Part shown: positions 51,124 to 59,001 of the stretch, piece after piece
Position numbering within the stretch: position 1 is the first letter of the stretch
How the letters are laid out: each line of letters opens with the position of its first letter
Origin: DASUPK01 sp963819715
GTDB lineage: Bacteria > Actinomycetota > Thermoleophilia > Solirubrobacterales > 70-9
Direction of reading: 5' to 3'
Assembly: GCA_963819715.1 (NCBI GenBank)
Contig: CAWFXE010000001.1
Location: forward strand, 124,001-188,000
Length of the DNA stretch: 64,000 nucleotides
Translations under genes and position numbers: made by a program
The notes under the pieces: generated by a model
The model's database searches: none
Seen by the model: only the letters and a program-made list of their open reading frames with translations
Told to the model about the DNA's origin: nothing

Positions 51124-52501
51124 CGGCCTTCAGTACCCCCTTCTTGACGGCCGCCTCGAACTCCTTGAAGTCGCTGCCGTTCTGCTCGGCGTACGCCTCG
51201 GCGAACTCGCCCATCGCCTTGTCGAACTGCTTGCCCTTGCCGAGGTAGGAGGCGATCGCGATCCGATCCCCTGAACGAGCGTGCGCGTGGGCAAGGGTCC
51301 ACCCGCAGAGCCGGCCGTAGAGCCCCATCGTCGTCGGGGTCATCTTCTCGATCTCAGCCGACCCCTTGCCGTCCCAGAGCTGGCGGACGTAGAAGTCGCG
51401 GGTGACCCCGTCGGGATCCGTTCCCGAGAGCCAGCCCAGGAAGATGTCGCTCGCGGCCTGCATGAGTCGCTGGCCCTCCACCACGCGCCTGCCGTGCTGC
51501 CTGAACCTGCTCTTCGTGGTGTGGCCTTCCAGCACGGATGCCTCCGCCTCCTTCACCTGAAGGAAGAGCGGGTCGCCCGTGTCCCTGCCGAGGAACAGAA
51601 CGATCCAGGCGCGCGTCCCGACGCTGCCGACGCCGACCACCTTGCGAGCGGCGTGCACGTACCGGTAGCCCTCCACGAGGTGGCGCACATCGCCATCGAG
51701 GGTCTTGCGGTACTGCGCCAGCAGCTCTTGTAAACGCTGCGAGATCTCGTTCGACTTGGCCTTCTTGAAGATTTCTTCGATTGGCGTGATCAGCGGCGGA
51801 TCGCTGATGATGCGCAGCTCACCGTCGACCGAATGCGTGAGCTTCGCGAACGCCCGCAGGCTGTTCTTGCTCTCAGCCTTCGCGACATTCTTGTCGTAGT
51901 TCCTGGCTGCCCTCCGCTTGACCTGCGAGCGGTACTGCTCGAGGGCCTCGATGCCGAGCCGCTCGTACCAGACGTCGATCGTGCGCATCGCGGCAAGTCG
52001 CCGCATCTCCCGCCGGTACTCGCCGACCGTGTCGGCGACGGCCGCCCGCCGGTCCTTCTCCTTGAAGCCGAGGTCACGGCCTCCGATCGCGAAGCTCGCA
52101 ACCAGCCGCTTGACATCCCATTCGAATGGTCCCGGATGCGTTTCGTCGAAATCGTTGATGTCGAAGATCAGCTTCCGGTCGGGTGCGGCGAAGACCCCGA
52201 AGTTGGACAGGTGGGCATCTCCGCAGAGCTGGACAATGAGATCCGTGCTCGGGGAAGCGGCCAGGTCCTCGGCCATGATCCCCGCCGCCCCGCGATAGAA
52301 GGTGAAGGCCGAGGCGCCCATGCGGCCGTGGCGAATCGGTACGAGCTCGGAGACGCGGGTCCGGTCCTGGTCCTTGAGGATCTCGACGGGCTTCGTCCGA
52401 TCGGCCGGCGGCTCCCAACCGCCCAGCGACGAACGCGGCGTTCGGCCGCGCGATTTCTTGCCCGCTTCCTCGCTCTCGGCGGCCGTCGCGGGGTCAGCCA
52501 T
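51110..52501 (-). CDS. DUF2252 protein, kinase-like fold
   Basis: A 463-residue protein of the DUF2252 family, which has a distant protein-kinase/aminoglycoside-phosphotransferase look: LIVQLCGDAHLSNFGVFAAP and LIFDINDFDETHPGPFEWDV resemble the catalytic and metal loops (D-x-x-x-x-N, and D-F-D). A basic patch KVVGVGSVGTRAWIVLFLGR follows. The first 25 residues are charged and disordered. Function is not established in any organism I know of. Convergent with the ECF42 gene. Confidence 0.85.
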   Translation of the reverse strand: MADPATAAESEEAGKKSRGRTPRSSLGGWEPPADRTKPVEILKDQDRTRVSELVPIRHGRMGASAFTFYRGAAGIMAEDLAASPSTDLIVQLCGDAHLSNFGVFAAPDRKLIFDINDFDETHPGPFEWDVKRLVASFAIGGRDLGFKEKDRRAAVADTVGEYRREMRRLAAMRTIDVWYERLGIEALEQYRSQVKRRAARNYDKNVAKAESKNSLRAFAKLTHSVDGELRIISDPPLITPIEEIFKKAKSNEISQRLQELLAQYRKTLDGDVRHLVEGYRYVHAARKVVGVGSVGTRAWIVLFLGRDTGDPLFLQVKEAEASVLEGHTTKSRFRQHGRRVVEGQRLMQAASDIFLGWLSGTDPDGVTRDFYVRQLWDGKGSAEIEKMTPTTMGLYGRLCGWTLAHAHARSGDRIAIASYLGKGKQFDKAMGEFAEAYAEQNGSDFKEFEAAVKKGVLKAVTGL

Positions 52502-52575
52502 GTCGCACGTCCTGTTCGACAGGCATCATCACTCCGGGTGATCATCTCACCATCAGCCACCGAGGTGGGTGGATC

Positions 52576-53262
52576 GTGAGCGGCGCCTACGTCTACGCCC
52601 TCACCGCCGCGCTCAACCCAACCCTGCTCGCGGCCACGACCGTGATGCTGCTGCTCGACCACCCCAAGCGGCTGCTCATCGGGTACCTGCTCGGCGCGCT
52701 GATGACGAGCGTGACGCTGGGGCTGATCGTCGTCTTCACCCTGGACGGGTCAGCCGGCACCGCGCAGCACACTCTGAGCCCGGCCATGGACCTGGCGCTT
52801 GGCGGGCTCCTGCTCCTCGTCGCATTCCTGATCAGGCCCGGCCGCCAGCCGAAGGAGACCGGGCGACTGGCGGAACGCCGCCATAAGAAGGAGGAGTCCA
52901 AGGATGACAAGGGCCCGCCGCTCTGGCAACGCAAGCTCAGTCAGGGCACCGCGCGAACCACCTTCGTCGTCGGCGCGCTGCTGACGCTGCCGGGGGCCTC
53001 CTACCTGATCGGCCTCCACAAGATCGCCGACCAGCACCCGAGCACGGCCGGGGCCGTCGGCATGGTTCTCCTCTTCAACCTGATCATGCTCGCCCTGCTC
53101 GAGGTGCCGCTGATCGGATTCATCTTCGCCCCGGAGTGGACGCCGCGGGCAGTCGACCGCTTCAAGGACTGGTTCAGCCGCAACGCTCGCAGGATCGGCT
53201 TCCGCCTTGCCCTGCTGTTCGGCGTCCTCCTGATCATCAGGGGCCTCGTCTACATCCTCTGA
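52576..53262 (+). CDS. GAP/Sap-family membrane protein
   Basis: A 228-residue membrane protein from GTG at 52576. Six helices are predicted: LTAALNPTLLAATTVMLLL, LLIGYLLGALMTSVTLGLIV, AMDLALGGLLLLVAFLI, FVVGALLTLPGASYLIGL, TAGAVGMVLLFNLIMLALLEV and IGFRLALLFGVLLIIRGLVY, with a charged cytoplasmic loop (RRHKKEESKDDKG) in the middle. Proteins of this LysE-related class include the sulfolipid-1-addressing protein Sap of Mycobacterium. Substrate here unknown. Confidence 0.8.
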   Translation: MSGAYVYALTAALNPTLLAATTVMLLLDHPKRLLIGYLLGALMTSVTLGLIVVFTLDGSAGTAQHTLSPAMDLALGGLLLLVAFLIRPGRQPKETGRLAERRHKKEESKDDKGPPLWQRKLSQGTARTTFVVGALLTLPGASYLIGLHKIADQHPSTAGAVGMVLLFNLIMLALLEVPLIGFIFAPEWTPRAVDRFKDWFSRNARRIGFRLALLFGVLLIIRGLVYIL

Positions 53263-53805
53263 TCGAGCCGGCGGCCCGTCCCCTCCGCAAACAGGACGCC
53301 GCAGGCTGCCCCGGCGAGCACGTCACCCGGGTAGTGCACGCCCGTATGGATCCGCGAGTACCCGACCAGCGACGCAAGGGCGAGCAGGGGTAGCGCCGAT
53401 TGGGGCAGCTCCCGCCCGGCCCCGACGGCGAACGCGAACGCAGCCGCCGTATGCCCGGAGGGGAAGGAGCGGGATCGCGGCATCTTCGACGTGGCGCGCA
53501 AATGGGACGGATGCGCCGCGGCGGTCGGGACGCCTCCGGCGCGTCAGAGGCTTGATCGCGAGGTTGACGATCGCGGCCGTCACTCCGAGGGAGGCGAGGC
53601 CGGCCGCGGCCGCGCGGCGACCCTGCGGCCCGGCGCCGATCGCTAGAACCCCGGCTGCCGCGAGAGACAGCTTCGAATGGTCGGCGGCCCGAGACACCTC
53701 GCGCATCGCTCGATCCAGCCGAGGCGTCGACCTTCGGGCGACCGCCTCGTAGAGCGCCTGGTCGAGGCCGCTCAGTCCGCCCCGCGAGCGCCTCGAAGCC
53801 CTCAT
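53250..53805 (-). CDS. PAP2-family membrane phosphatase, frameshifted
   Basis: A type 2 phosphatidic-acid phosphatase-like protein. The three signatures are KPLTRRRRP (C1), SFPSGHTAAAFA (C2) and YSRIHTGVHYPGDVLAG (C3), in order with correct spacing. The frame changes at 53504-53506 beside a CCC run; one skipped base joins the two halves. Corrected length about 184 residues. The ATG at 53805 shares its first base with the lipid-kinase stop (TGATG), so kinase and phosphatase are translationally coupled. It overlaps the convergent GAP-family gene by 13 bases. Confidence 0.88.
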
Positions 53806-55040
53806 CAGGCGTTGGATGGTTTTGCGGATGAAGCCGGCATGTGTCCCGCCGCGATTCGAGCGAGCGCCGCGACACCCCTCAGCAGATCGTCCGGGATCAT
53901 CGCCGAGGGAGATACCCCAGGATGAGCTCGGGCAATGCGGACCCGCAGGACCCCCGGGCGAATCCGGAACCTGAGTGGCGGCTCGAGGGTCACGGCCTCG
54001 CCGTCGATCCCCGCGGGAACGGGGCCGGTTGAATCGACCTCGAACTCCGGAGCCGACCATTCGCTCCAGGGGCGCCGCCCTCCCGGCGCCGCCAGGACCG
54101 TGATTCCGAGCTTGCCGTCATCGATCAGCGGCCGCGTGCCGGAACCGACCGCCTTGCCGAGCCGGTAGCGGTTGTTGGAGACCAGTACGGCGGCTCCGGA
54201 ATCGTGTTCGTGTCCCCCCGGCCCTGTCCACGAGAGATCGAGCCCGGAGCCCTCCGGACCGAGCGTGTCGGGCACGGTGTCCAGGATCGTGCGGATCTTC
54301 GCCTCCCGGTAGCCCTTCCTCTGGACGGCCTCCGCGTAGACGCCGAGCGAGACGTTGTTGACGAACACCCGCCCGTTCACCTCCGCCAGGTCGACCCGGC
54401 GCTCGCCGCCCTCCACGAAGGCCTCCAGCGCGCCGACGACGTCCTCTCGGTCCACCCCGAGATCGAGGGCGAAGTGGTTCCTGGTACCCGCCGGGACGCA
54501 GGCGTATGGCAGGTCCTGCTCGGCAGCGACGGCCGCGACGATCGCCTGCGACCCGTCGCCGCCGGCCATCGCCAGAGCATCGGCGCCGCGATCGACCGCG
54601 CCACGCGCCAGGTCCCACAGGTCGGTCCCGCGCGTCAGCTCGATCGGCTCTATGCCCCTTGACCGCGCCTCGTCCGCCAGGTGGAAGCTCTCAGCCTTTC
54701 CCCCGCCCGATTTGGGGTTGTAGAAGAGGACGGGCCGCTGTGGCGGGGACACCGGCGCCAGCGGGACCTTGATTCTGAACGCCGCACGGGCCGCGCCAAG
54801 GCAAAGCAGGAGCCCCGCCACGACGAGGATGGCAGCGAGCACGTGGTCGCCATCCGCCACGAGCAGTGCCGCCTGCGCAATCAGCGCCGCAAGGGCAATT
54901 CCCAGTCCGAGTACGCGTGCGCCGCCGCGACGCAAGAGGCCGTACCAGCCCGCCCCGAGCGTAATCGCGATGCATGCGAGCACGATGAAGCCGCGTGGAA
55001 ATTGCTGAACGGCGATGTAGGCGGCGAGCGCGACGACCAC
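53805..55040 (-). CDS. Membrane-anchored lipid kinase (DagK/LCB5 family)
   Basis: A 411-residue protein with three N-terminal membrane helices (MVVALAAYIAVQQFPRGFIV; RVLGLGIALAALIAQAALLV; LAAILVVAGLLLCLGAARAA) joined to a lipid-kinase domain: VLFYNPKSGGGKAESFHLA, ADALAMAGGDGSQAIVAAVA, and CVPAGTRNHFALDLG, then the C-terminal GIDGEAVTLEPPL. The membrane part is unusual for the family. The start is the first GTG (55040) with no ATG upstream in frame; a few more residues may be missing. Translation couples to PAP2. Confidence 0.88.
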   Translation of the reverse strand: MVVALAAYIAVQQFPRGFIVLACIAITLGAGWYGLLRRGGARVLGLGIALAALIAQAALLVADGDHVLAAILVVAGLLLCLGAARAAFRIKVPLAPVSPPQRPVLFYNPKSGGGKAESFHLADEARSRGIEPIELTRGTDLWDLARGAVDRGADALAMAGGDGSQAIVAAVAAEQDLPYACVPAGTRNHFALDLGVDREDVVGALEAFVEGGERRVDLAEVNGRVFVNNVSLGVYAEAVQRKGYREAKIRTILDTVPDTLGPEGSGLDLSWTGPGGHEHDSGAAVLVSNNRYRLGKAVGSGTRPLIDDGKLGITVLAAPGGRRPWSEWSAPEFEVDSTGPVPAGIDGEAVTLEPPLRFRIRPGVLRVRIARAHPGVSPSAMIPDDLLRGVAALARIAAGHMPASSAKPSNA

Positions 55041-55107
55041 GGGCGCCAGGAGGAGGGCGCCGATCGCCGCCGCCCGCTGTTGCGCTGCCGGCTCGGGCGC
55101 GCTCGCG

Positions 55108-55530
55108 CTATCCGAGTGCAGCCTCTATCTCCCCGATTGCCGATTGCTCGACCTCGGTGACCCCTTTGTGAGCCTCTGCGACGCGGTTCGCCAGCCCGAC
55201 GATGAACTTCCTGTACTCATCGAGCTCCTCGGGAGTGGCCTTCGCCTTGAGCAGCTCGACCGCGTCCGTGATGTTCTTGACCGTGCCCGCCTTGAGCTCC
55301 TCGGGCGAGTGGTACCGGGTGTGGTCCGTCTTCGGCTTGGCGTTGACGATCTCGTCGAGCAGCTCGCTCTCGCCGTGCTCCTTGCGCGCCTCGGTGTACG
55401 CCTTCGCCATCGAGAAGCTCTCGCGTATCGAGCCGCCGCGATCGGACGCGATCACCAGCAGGCCGGCACTCGGCGGAGCCTCGAGGACCGTCTTCCATTC
55501 CTCGTCGGTGAAATCGGACTTCCCCGTCAT
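55108..55530 (-). CDS. Hypothetical soluble protein beside the lipid cluster
   Basis: A 140-residue protein from ATG at 55530 preceded by AGGAGGAG. Highly charged and helical, with no signal or membrane segment. Recurring features are an N-terminal DFTDEEWKTVLEAPPSAGLL, a GGSIRESFSMAKAYTEARKE segment and a long C-terminal helix (AKATPEELDEYRKFIVGLAN; AEAHKGVTEVEQSAIGEIEA). The short GGSxRES stretch is a landmark. I do not recognise the family. It is the gene upstream of the lipid kinase. Confidence 0.75.
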   Translation of the reverse strand: MTGKSDFTDEEWKTVLEAPPSAGLLVIASDRGGSIRESFSMAKAYTEARKEHGESELLDEIVNAKPKTDHTRYHSPEELKAGTVKNITDAVELLKAKATPEELDEYRKFIVGLANRVAEAHKGVTEVEQSAIGEIEAALG

Positions 55531-55582
55531 CGCTCCTCCTGTCGATTGATGTGCGGTCCATGTTCCCGGATAAGTTGGTGCG

Positions 55583-56671
55583 ATGAGAAGTCGGCTCGCG
55601 GCCCTGGCGCGAGACCAGGCGCTGCTTGCCCGGCTGACCCGGATCACGATCTGGGTGGCTGGCGTCGCCCTGCTCATCTTCGTCCTCGACCTGCTCGGTA
55701 TCCCGGTGTCCGACTGGATCCGCGAGCTCTTTCACAAGATCAGGGAGGTCCCGGCCTGGGCCGTGGTCGCCGGAATTCTGCTGCAGAGCGCTCAGACGAC
55801 GCTGGCCGCGGCGGCGTGGCTGACGATCCTGCGCGCCGCCTATCCCCGCGTGCACATCACCTTCCGGCTGATCCTCGCCGCCTACGCCACCTCCGTGGCG
55901 ATGAACAGCTTCCTCCCGGCCAACATCGGCACCTGGGTGATGCTGATCATGTTCACGAGCGTGATCGCGGGCGCCACCTTCGCCGCGATGCTCTCCGGGA
56001 TTGCGGTTCAGAAGATCCCCTTCTCGATCTTCAACATCGCCGTCTACCTCTACCTCTTCCTCTCCGTCGCGGGCTCGTTCTCGATCAAGCTCAGCTGGCT
56101 GGAGGACCACTGGGTGGTCGCCGTCGCGATCGCCGCCGGGCTGGTGGCGTTGGCCGTCCTCGCGACCCGCGTCTTCCGGAAACAGTGGGTCAAGCTGCGC
56201 GAGCAGCTGCTCGTCGGCGGTGCGATTCTCGGCAACCCGCGGAGAGCGCTGGTCGGAGTGGCGCTGCCGGAACTGGGCAGCTACCTGGCGCGGCTCGGGA
56301 TCATCGCCGTCTTTCTCGGCGCGTACAGCATCCCGGTCACCTTCCACAACGTCGCCTCGGTGACCGCTTCGAACTCGATCTCCAACAGCGTCTCCCTCAC
56401 CCCCGGGGGCGTCGGCGTCACCCAGGCGATGAACAGCGCCGCGCTCAAGAAGCAGACGGACGCGAGCACAGCGACGGCCTACTCGGCCTCGCAGCAGCTG
56501 ATCACTTCCGCGTGGAACGTGGTGTTCGCGGTGGTCCTCGTCTCCTGGGTCTTCGGCTGGTCCGGCGGCAAGGATCTGGTTGAGGCCTCCTATAGGGAGG
56601 CGAAGGAGAAGAGCCGGGAGCTGAAGGAGAAACGGCGCGAGCGGCGCTCCGACAAGCACGCCGAGAGCTGA
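55583..56671 (+). CDS. LPG-synthase/flippase-like membrane protein (UPF0104)
   Basis: A 362-residue multi-spanning protein of the lysylphosphatidylglycerol synthase transmembrane family. Signature features are the conserved PANIGTWVMLIMFTSVIAGA loop and the SLTPGGVGVTQAMNSAALKK motif. About eight helices are seen. The soluble aminoacyl-transferase domain of MprF is absent, so it fits the flippase-only or glycolipid-transport subset. The C-terminus is very basic and acidic-mixed (EKSRELKEKRRERRSDKHAE). Confidence 0.88.
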   Translation: MRSRLAALARDQALLARLTRITIWVAGVALLIFVLDLLGIPVSDWIRELFHKIREVPAWAVVAGILLQSAQTTLAAAAWLTILRAAYPRVHITFRLILAAYATSVAMNSFLPANIGTWVMLIMFTSVIAGATFAAMLSGIAVQKIPFSIFNIAVYLYLFLSVAGSFSIKLSWLEDHWVVAVAIAAGLVALAVLATRVFRKQWVKLREQLLVGGAILGNPRRALVGVALPELGSYLARLGIIAVFLGAYSIPVTFHNVASVTASNSISNSVSLTPGGVGVTQAMNSAALKKQTDASTATAYSASQQLITSAWNVVFAVVLVSWVFGWSGGKDLVEASYREAKEKSRELKEKRRERRSDKHAES

Positions 56672-56674
56672 GCT

Positions 56675-57337
56675 CTACTGCTTTACGATGTCCCTTCCCT
56701 TGCCGCCCTTGAGGCGGTACTTGCCCTTACCGCCGATGAGCTTGTCGCGACCGGCCTGGCCGAGCAGCGTGTCTTTGCCCTTTCCGCCCTTGAGGACATC
56801 CCGTCCGGGGCCGCCGCAGATGATGTCCTTGCCCGCGCCGCCGATCAGCTTGTCGTTGGCGCCGAGCCCGACGATCACGTCCGCGAAGGGAGAGCCGACC
56901 AGCCTGTTCGCAGTCGGATCGCCGACGATCGTCGCGTAGCGGCCGGCGCACATCGGCGGCACGATGGCGATCCCAAACGGATCGTGGAAGAGGCTGCTGG
57001 ACGAAACGGTCGTCTGGGCCCCGGTGTTCGGGTCGACCCGGATCACGGCTCCCTTGATGCCACCGCCCTGCGGGAGGGCGAGGCTGTCCATGACGTCGAT
57101 CTGCCCGTTCGCGTCTACGGCCACATCGACCGGAGCCTCGAAGGCTCCCTACTTGGACACCGTCGATGTCGCGCCGCCCGCCGGGTCGACGCGGAAGACC
57201 GCTCCCGGTCCGCCGAAGGCCCCCTGGTCGGAGACGAGCACCCGGCCCTGGGCGTCCTGTGCGATGCCCTCCGGCACCGGGATCCCCTTGGTTCCCGACA
57301 TCGCAGCGATCCTCTCCGCACTGACTGCCGCTGTCAA
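56675..57337 (-). pseudogene. Beta-propeller/RTX-like protein with an in-frame stop
   Basis: The upstream part (TTG at 57337, GIPVPEGIAQDAQGRVLVSD; AVFRVDPAGGATSTVSK) ends at TAG 57149-57151. Directly after it, in the same frame, come GAFEAPVDVAVDANG and a second propeller-like blade AVIRVDPNTGAQTTVSS, then glycine-rich RTX-type repeats (GGAGKDIICGGPGRDVLKGG; GGKGKDTLLGQAGRD). Either a nonsense mutation or a base error split the gene. The N-terminus is truncated and no signal peptide is seen. Likely a decayed cell-surface protein. Confidence 0.75.
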
Positions 57338-57378
57338 GGCGGCTGGCCAATGATTGACCCGGTCGTGGGCTCGGCCCG

Positions 57379-57861
57379 CTAGGAGACCAGGCTCTCCACC
57401 CGGTAGGTCTTTTCGCCACGCGGCGTCTCGACCGCCACCGCCTCCCCGACTTGCGTGTCGCGAAGCGCCCGCCCTACCGGAGACTCGATCGAGAGCTTTC
57501 CCTGGCCGAAGTCGGCCTCGGTCGGTCCCACCAGGGTCCAGGTGTTGACCTTGCCGGTCGATTCGTCGATGACCTGGGCCGTGCGCCCGAAGGCGAAGGC
57601 GTCCGGAGCGGCATCGCTCGCTTCGTCGACCGTCGCCTTGCGCAGCCTCTCGCGCAGCCTCCGGATACGCGCCTCGAGGTGCCCCTGATCGTCCTTGGCG
57701 ATGTGGTAATCGGCGTTCTCCTTCAGATCGCCGAGCTCGCGGGCCTCCTTGATCCGTGCGGCCATCGCGGTCCGCCGCGGTCCCTCGAGCTCCTCGAGCT
57801 CGGCGCGGAGGGCGGCCATGCCCTCCGGCGTGATCGATTCGTTGGATGGGGTGTCGTTCAT
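57379..57861 (-). CDS. greA: Transcription elongation factor GreA/GreB family
   Basis: A 160-residue factor from the ATG at 57861 (MNDTPSNE), one of two close candidates. It has the N-terminal coiled coil (ALRAELEELEGPRRTAMAAR; KEARELGDLKENADYHIAKD) whose acidic D-x-x-E-N-A-D-Y-H tip inserts into RNA polymerase and rescues stalled complexes, and a C-terminal FKBP-like domain (GKLSIESPVGRALRDTQVGE). It is not near rpo genes. Confidence 0.94.
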   Translation of the reverse strand: MNDTPSNESITPEGMAALRAELEELEGPRRTAMAARIKEARELGDLKENADYHIAKDDQGHLEARIRRLRERLRKATVDEASDAAPDAFAFGRTAQVIDESTGKVNTWTLVGPTEADFGQGKLSIESPVGRALRDTQVGEAVAVETPRGEKTYRVESLVS

Positions 57862-57912
57862 CGGGTTCACCCTAGCCGCGAGTGGATTGCCTCGCGGCGT
57901 AGGATGAAGCCC

Positions 57913-58167
57913 ATGAGCGATGAGAGCATTGCCGCGCGGATCGACAAGCTGGTCGCCGAAGAGAAGGACCTACGCGCCCGCGAGCAGCAGGACCGCGACG
58001 ACGACTCATCCCTCGAAGCCGACCGCGAGCGGTTGCGCGCTGTGGAGGTCGAGCTCGACCGCTGCTGGGATCTGCTGCGCCAGCGCCGGGCCAAGGAGGA
58101 GTTCGATCAGGACCCCGACGACGCCAAGGCGCGCAGCGAGAGCACCGTCGAGAACTACCGGCAGTAG
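57913..58167 (+). CDS. DUF2630-family protein
   Basis: An 84-residue acidic helical protein (MSDESIAARIDKLVAEEKDL; EVELDRCWDLLRQRRAKEEF; ends STVENYRQ). It matches the conserved small DUF2630 group of actinobacteria, which carries the LDRCWDLLRQRRA signature and has no known function. It lies divergent from greA and end-to-end with the UBP zinc-finger gene. Confidence 0.85.
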   Translation: MSDESIAARIDKLVAEEKDLRAREQQDRDDDSSLEADRERLRAVEVELDRCWDLLRQRRAKEEFDQDPDDAKARSESTVENYRQ

Positions 58168-58482
58168 CTAGCCCATCAACGGCGAGGGCGGGATGCGGGT
58201 CTCCCCCTTGATGTCCGGGATCAGCATCGCGAAGTCGTCGACGTAGCACCAGGACCAATCCTCCCCCGGCTCGAGCGAGCGGATGAGCGGATGCTCGCTC
58301 TCGCGGGCGTGCGCGGTGGCGTGCTTGTTCGGGGAGTCGTCGCAGCAGCCGACCTTGCCGCACTCGAGGCAGATCCTCAGGTGAAGCCAGGGATCGCCGG
58401 TCTTCAGGCACTCCTCGCAGCCCTCGACGGACTCCGGGAGCTCCGTGATCTGGATCTGGTCGAGGTGGGAGCAGCTCGGCAT
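58168..58482 (-). CDS. UBP-type zinc-finger domain protein
   Basis: A 104-residue protein with a ubiquitin-hydrolase-type zinc finger: CSHLDQIQ, EGCEECLKTGDPWLHLRICL, CGKVGCCDDSPNKHATAHAR and EHPLIRSLEPGEDWSWCYVD, giving the conserved Cys/His set in order. Bacterial ZnF-UBP proteins occur in actinobacteria and are often beside NADH-like or redox genes. Bacteria lack ubiquitin, so its ligand is unknown; it may bind a C-terminal peptide. Starts 12 bases upstream of the DsbA-like stop. Confidence 0.88.
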   Translation of the reverse strand: MPSCSHLDQIQITELPESVEGCEECLKTGDPWLHLRICLECGKVGCCDDSPNKHATAHARESEHPLIRSLEPGEDWSWCYVDDFAMLIPDIKGETRIPPSPLMG

Positions 58483-58494
58483 CTCTCCTCCAGC

Positions 58495-59001
58495 CTAGAG
58501 GGCAGCCTTCTCCATCGCCTCAGGGATCTCGTCGTGAAGCCGGCGCCAGTGGCCCTCCATGCGAACGCCGTCGATGAAGAACGCGGGGGTTCCGTGCACA
58601 CCGGCCCGGACGCCCTCCGCGATGTCCTCGTCCACCGGCACCTGGAAGGTGCGCTCGCGCAGAGCGACCTCTGCTCGTTCGCACCCAAGCTCGAGCCGCT
58701 CCGCCACTTCGAGCAGGCCTTCGACGGAGAAGCTCTCCCGTCCGGCGAGCAGCAGGGCATGCGCATCCCAGAACTTCCCTTGGGTCGCTGCAAGCTCAGA
58801 GAGCTCGGCGGCGAGGTCGGCTTCCGGGTGAAGCTGGGGATCAGGGAAGTGGCGCCAGATCAGCTGAAGGCCTTCGTAGCGCTCGAGCAGGGACTCGACG
58901 GGCCGCCACGACGCGAAGCAGTGCGGGCATCCGAAGTCCCCGTACTCGAGCAGGGTCACCGCAGGCTCCTCGGAACCGAGGACGTGCTCGTCCCCGGCCA
59001 C
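58495..59001 (-). CDS. DsbA-family thioredoxin-fold protein
   Basis: A 168-residue protein, GTG start sharing its last base with the flavoprotein stop. LLEYGDFGCPHCFASWRPVE carries the CPHC active site of DsbA, and GVHGTPAFFIDGVRMEGHW has the cis-Pro loop. There is no signal peptide, so it is probably cytoplasmic. Likely a disulfide oxidoreductase reduced or oxidised by the flavoprotein next to it; inference. Confidence 0.9.
   Translation of the reverse strand: MAGDEHVLGSEEPAVTLLEYGDFGCPHCFASWRPVESLLERYEGLQLIWRHFPDPQLHPEADLAAELSELAATQGKFWDAHALLLAGRESFSVEGLLEVAERLELGCERAEVALRERTFQVPVDEDIAEGVRAGVHGTPAFFIDGVRMEGHWRRLHDEIPEAMEKAAL

Noticed and set aside
56675..57124. RTX toxin
   Set aside because: No toxin domain, no type I secretion genes and the gene is broken; the repeats alone do not make a toxin.
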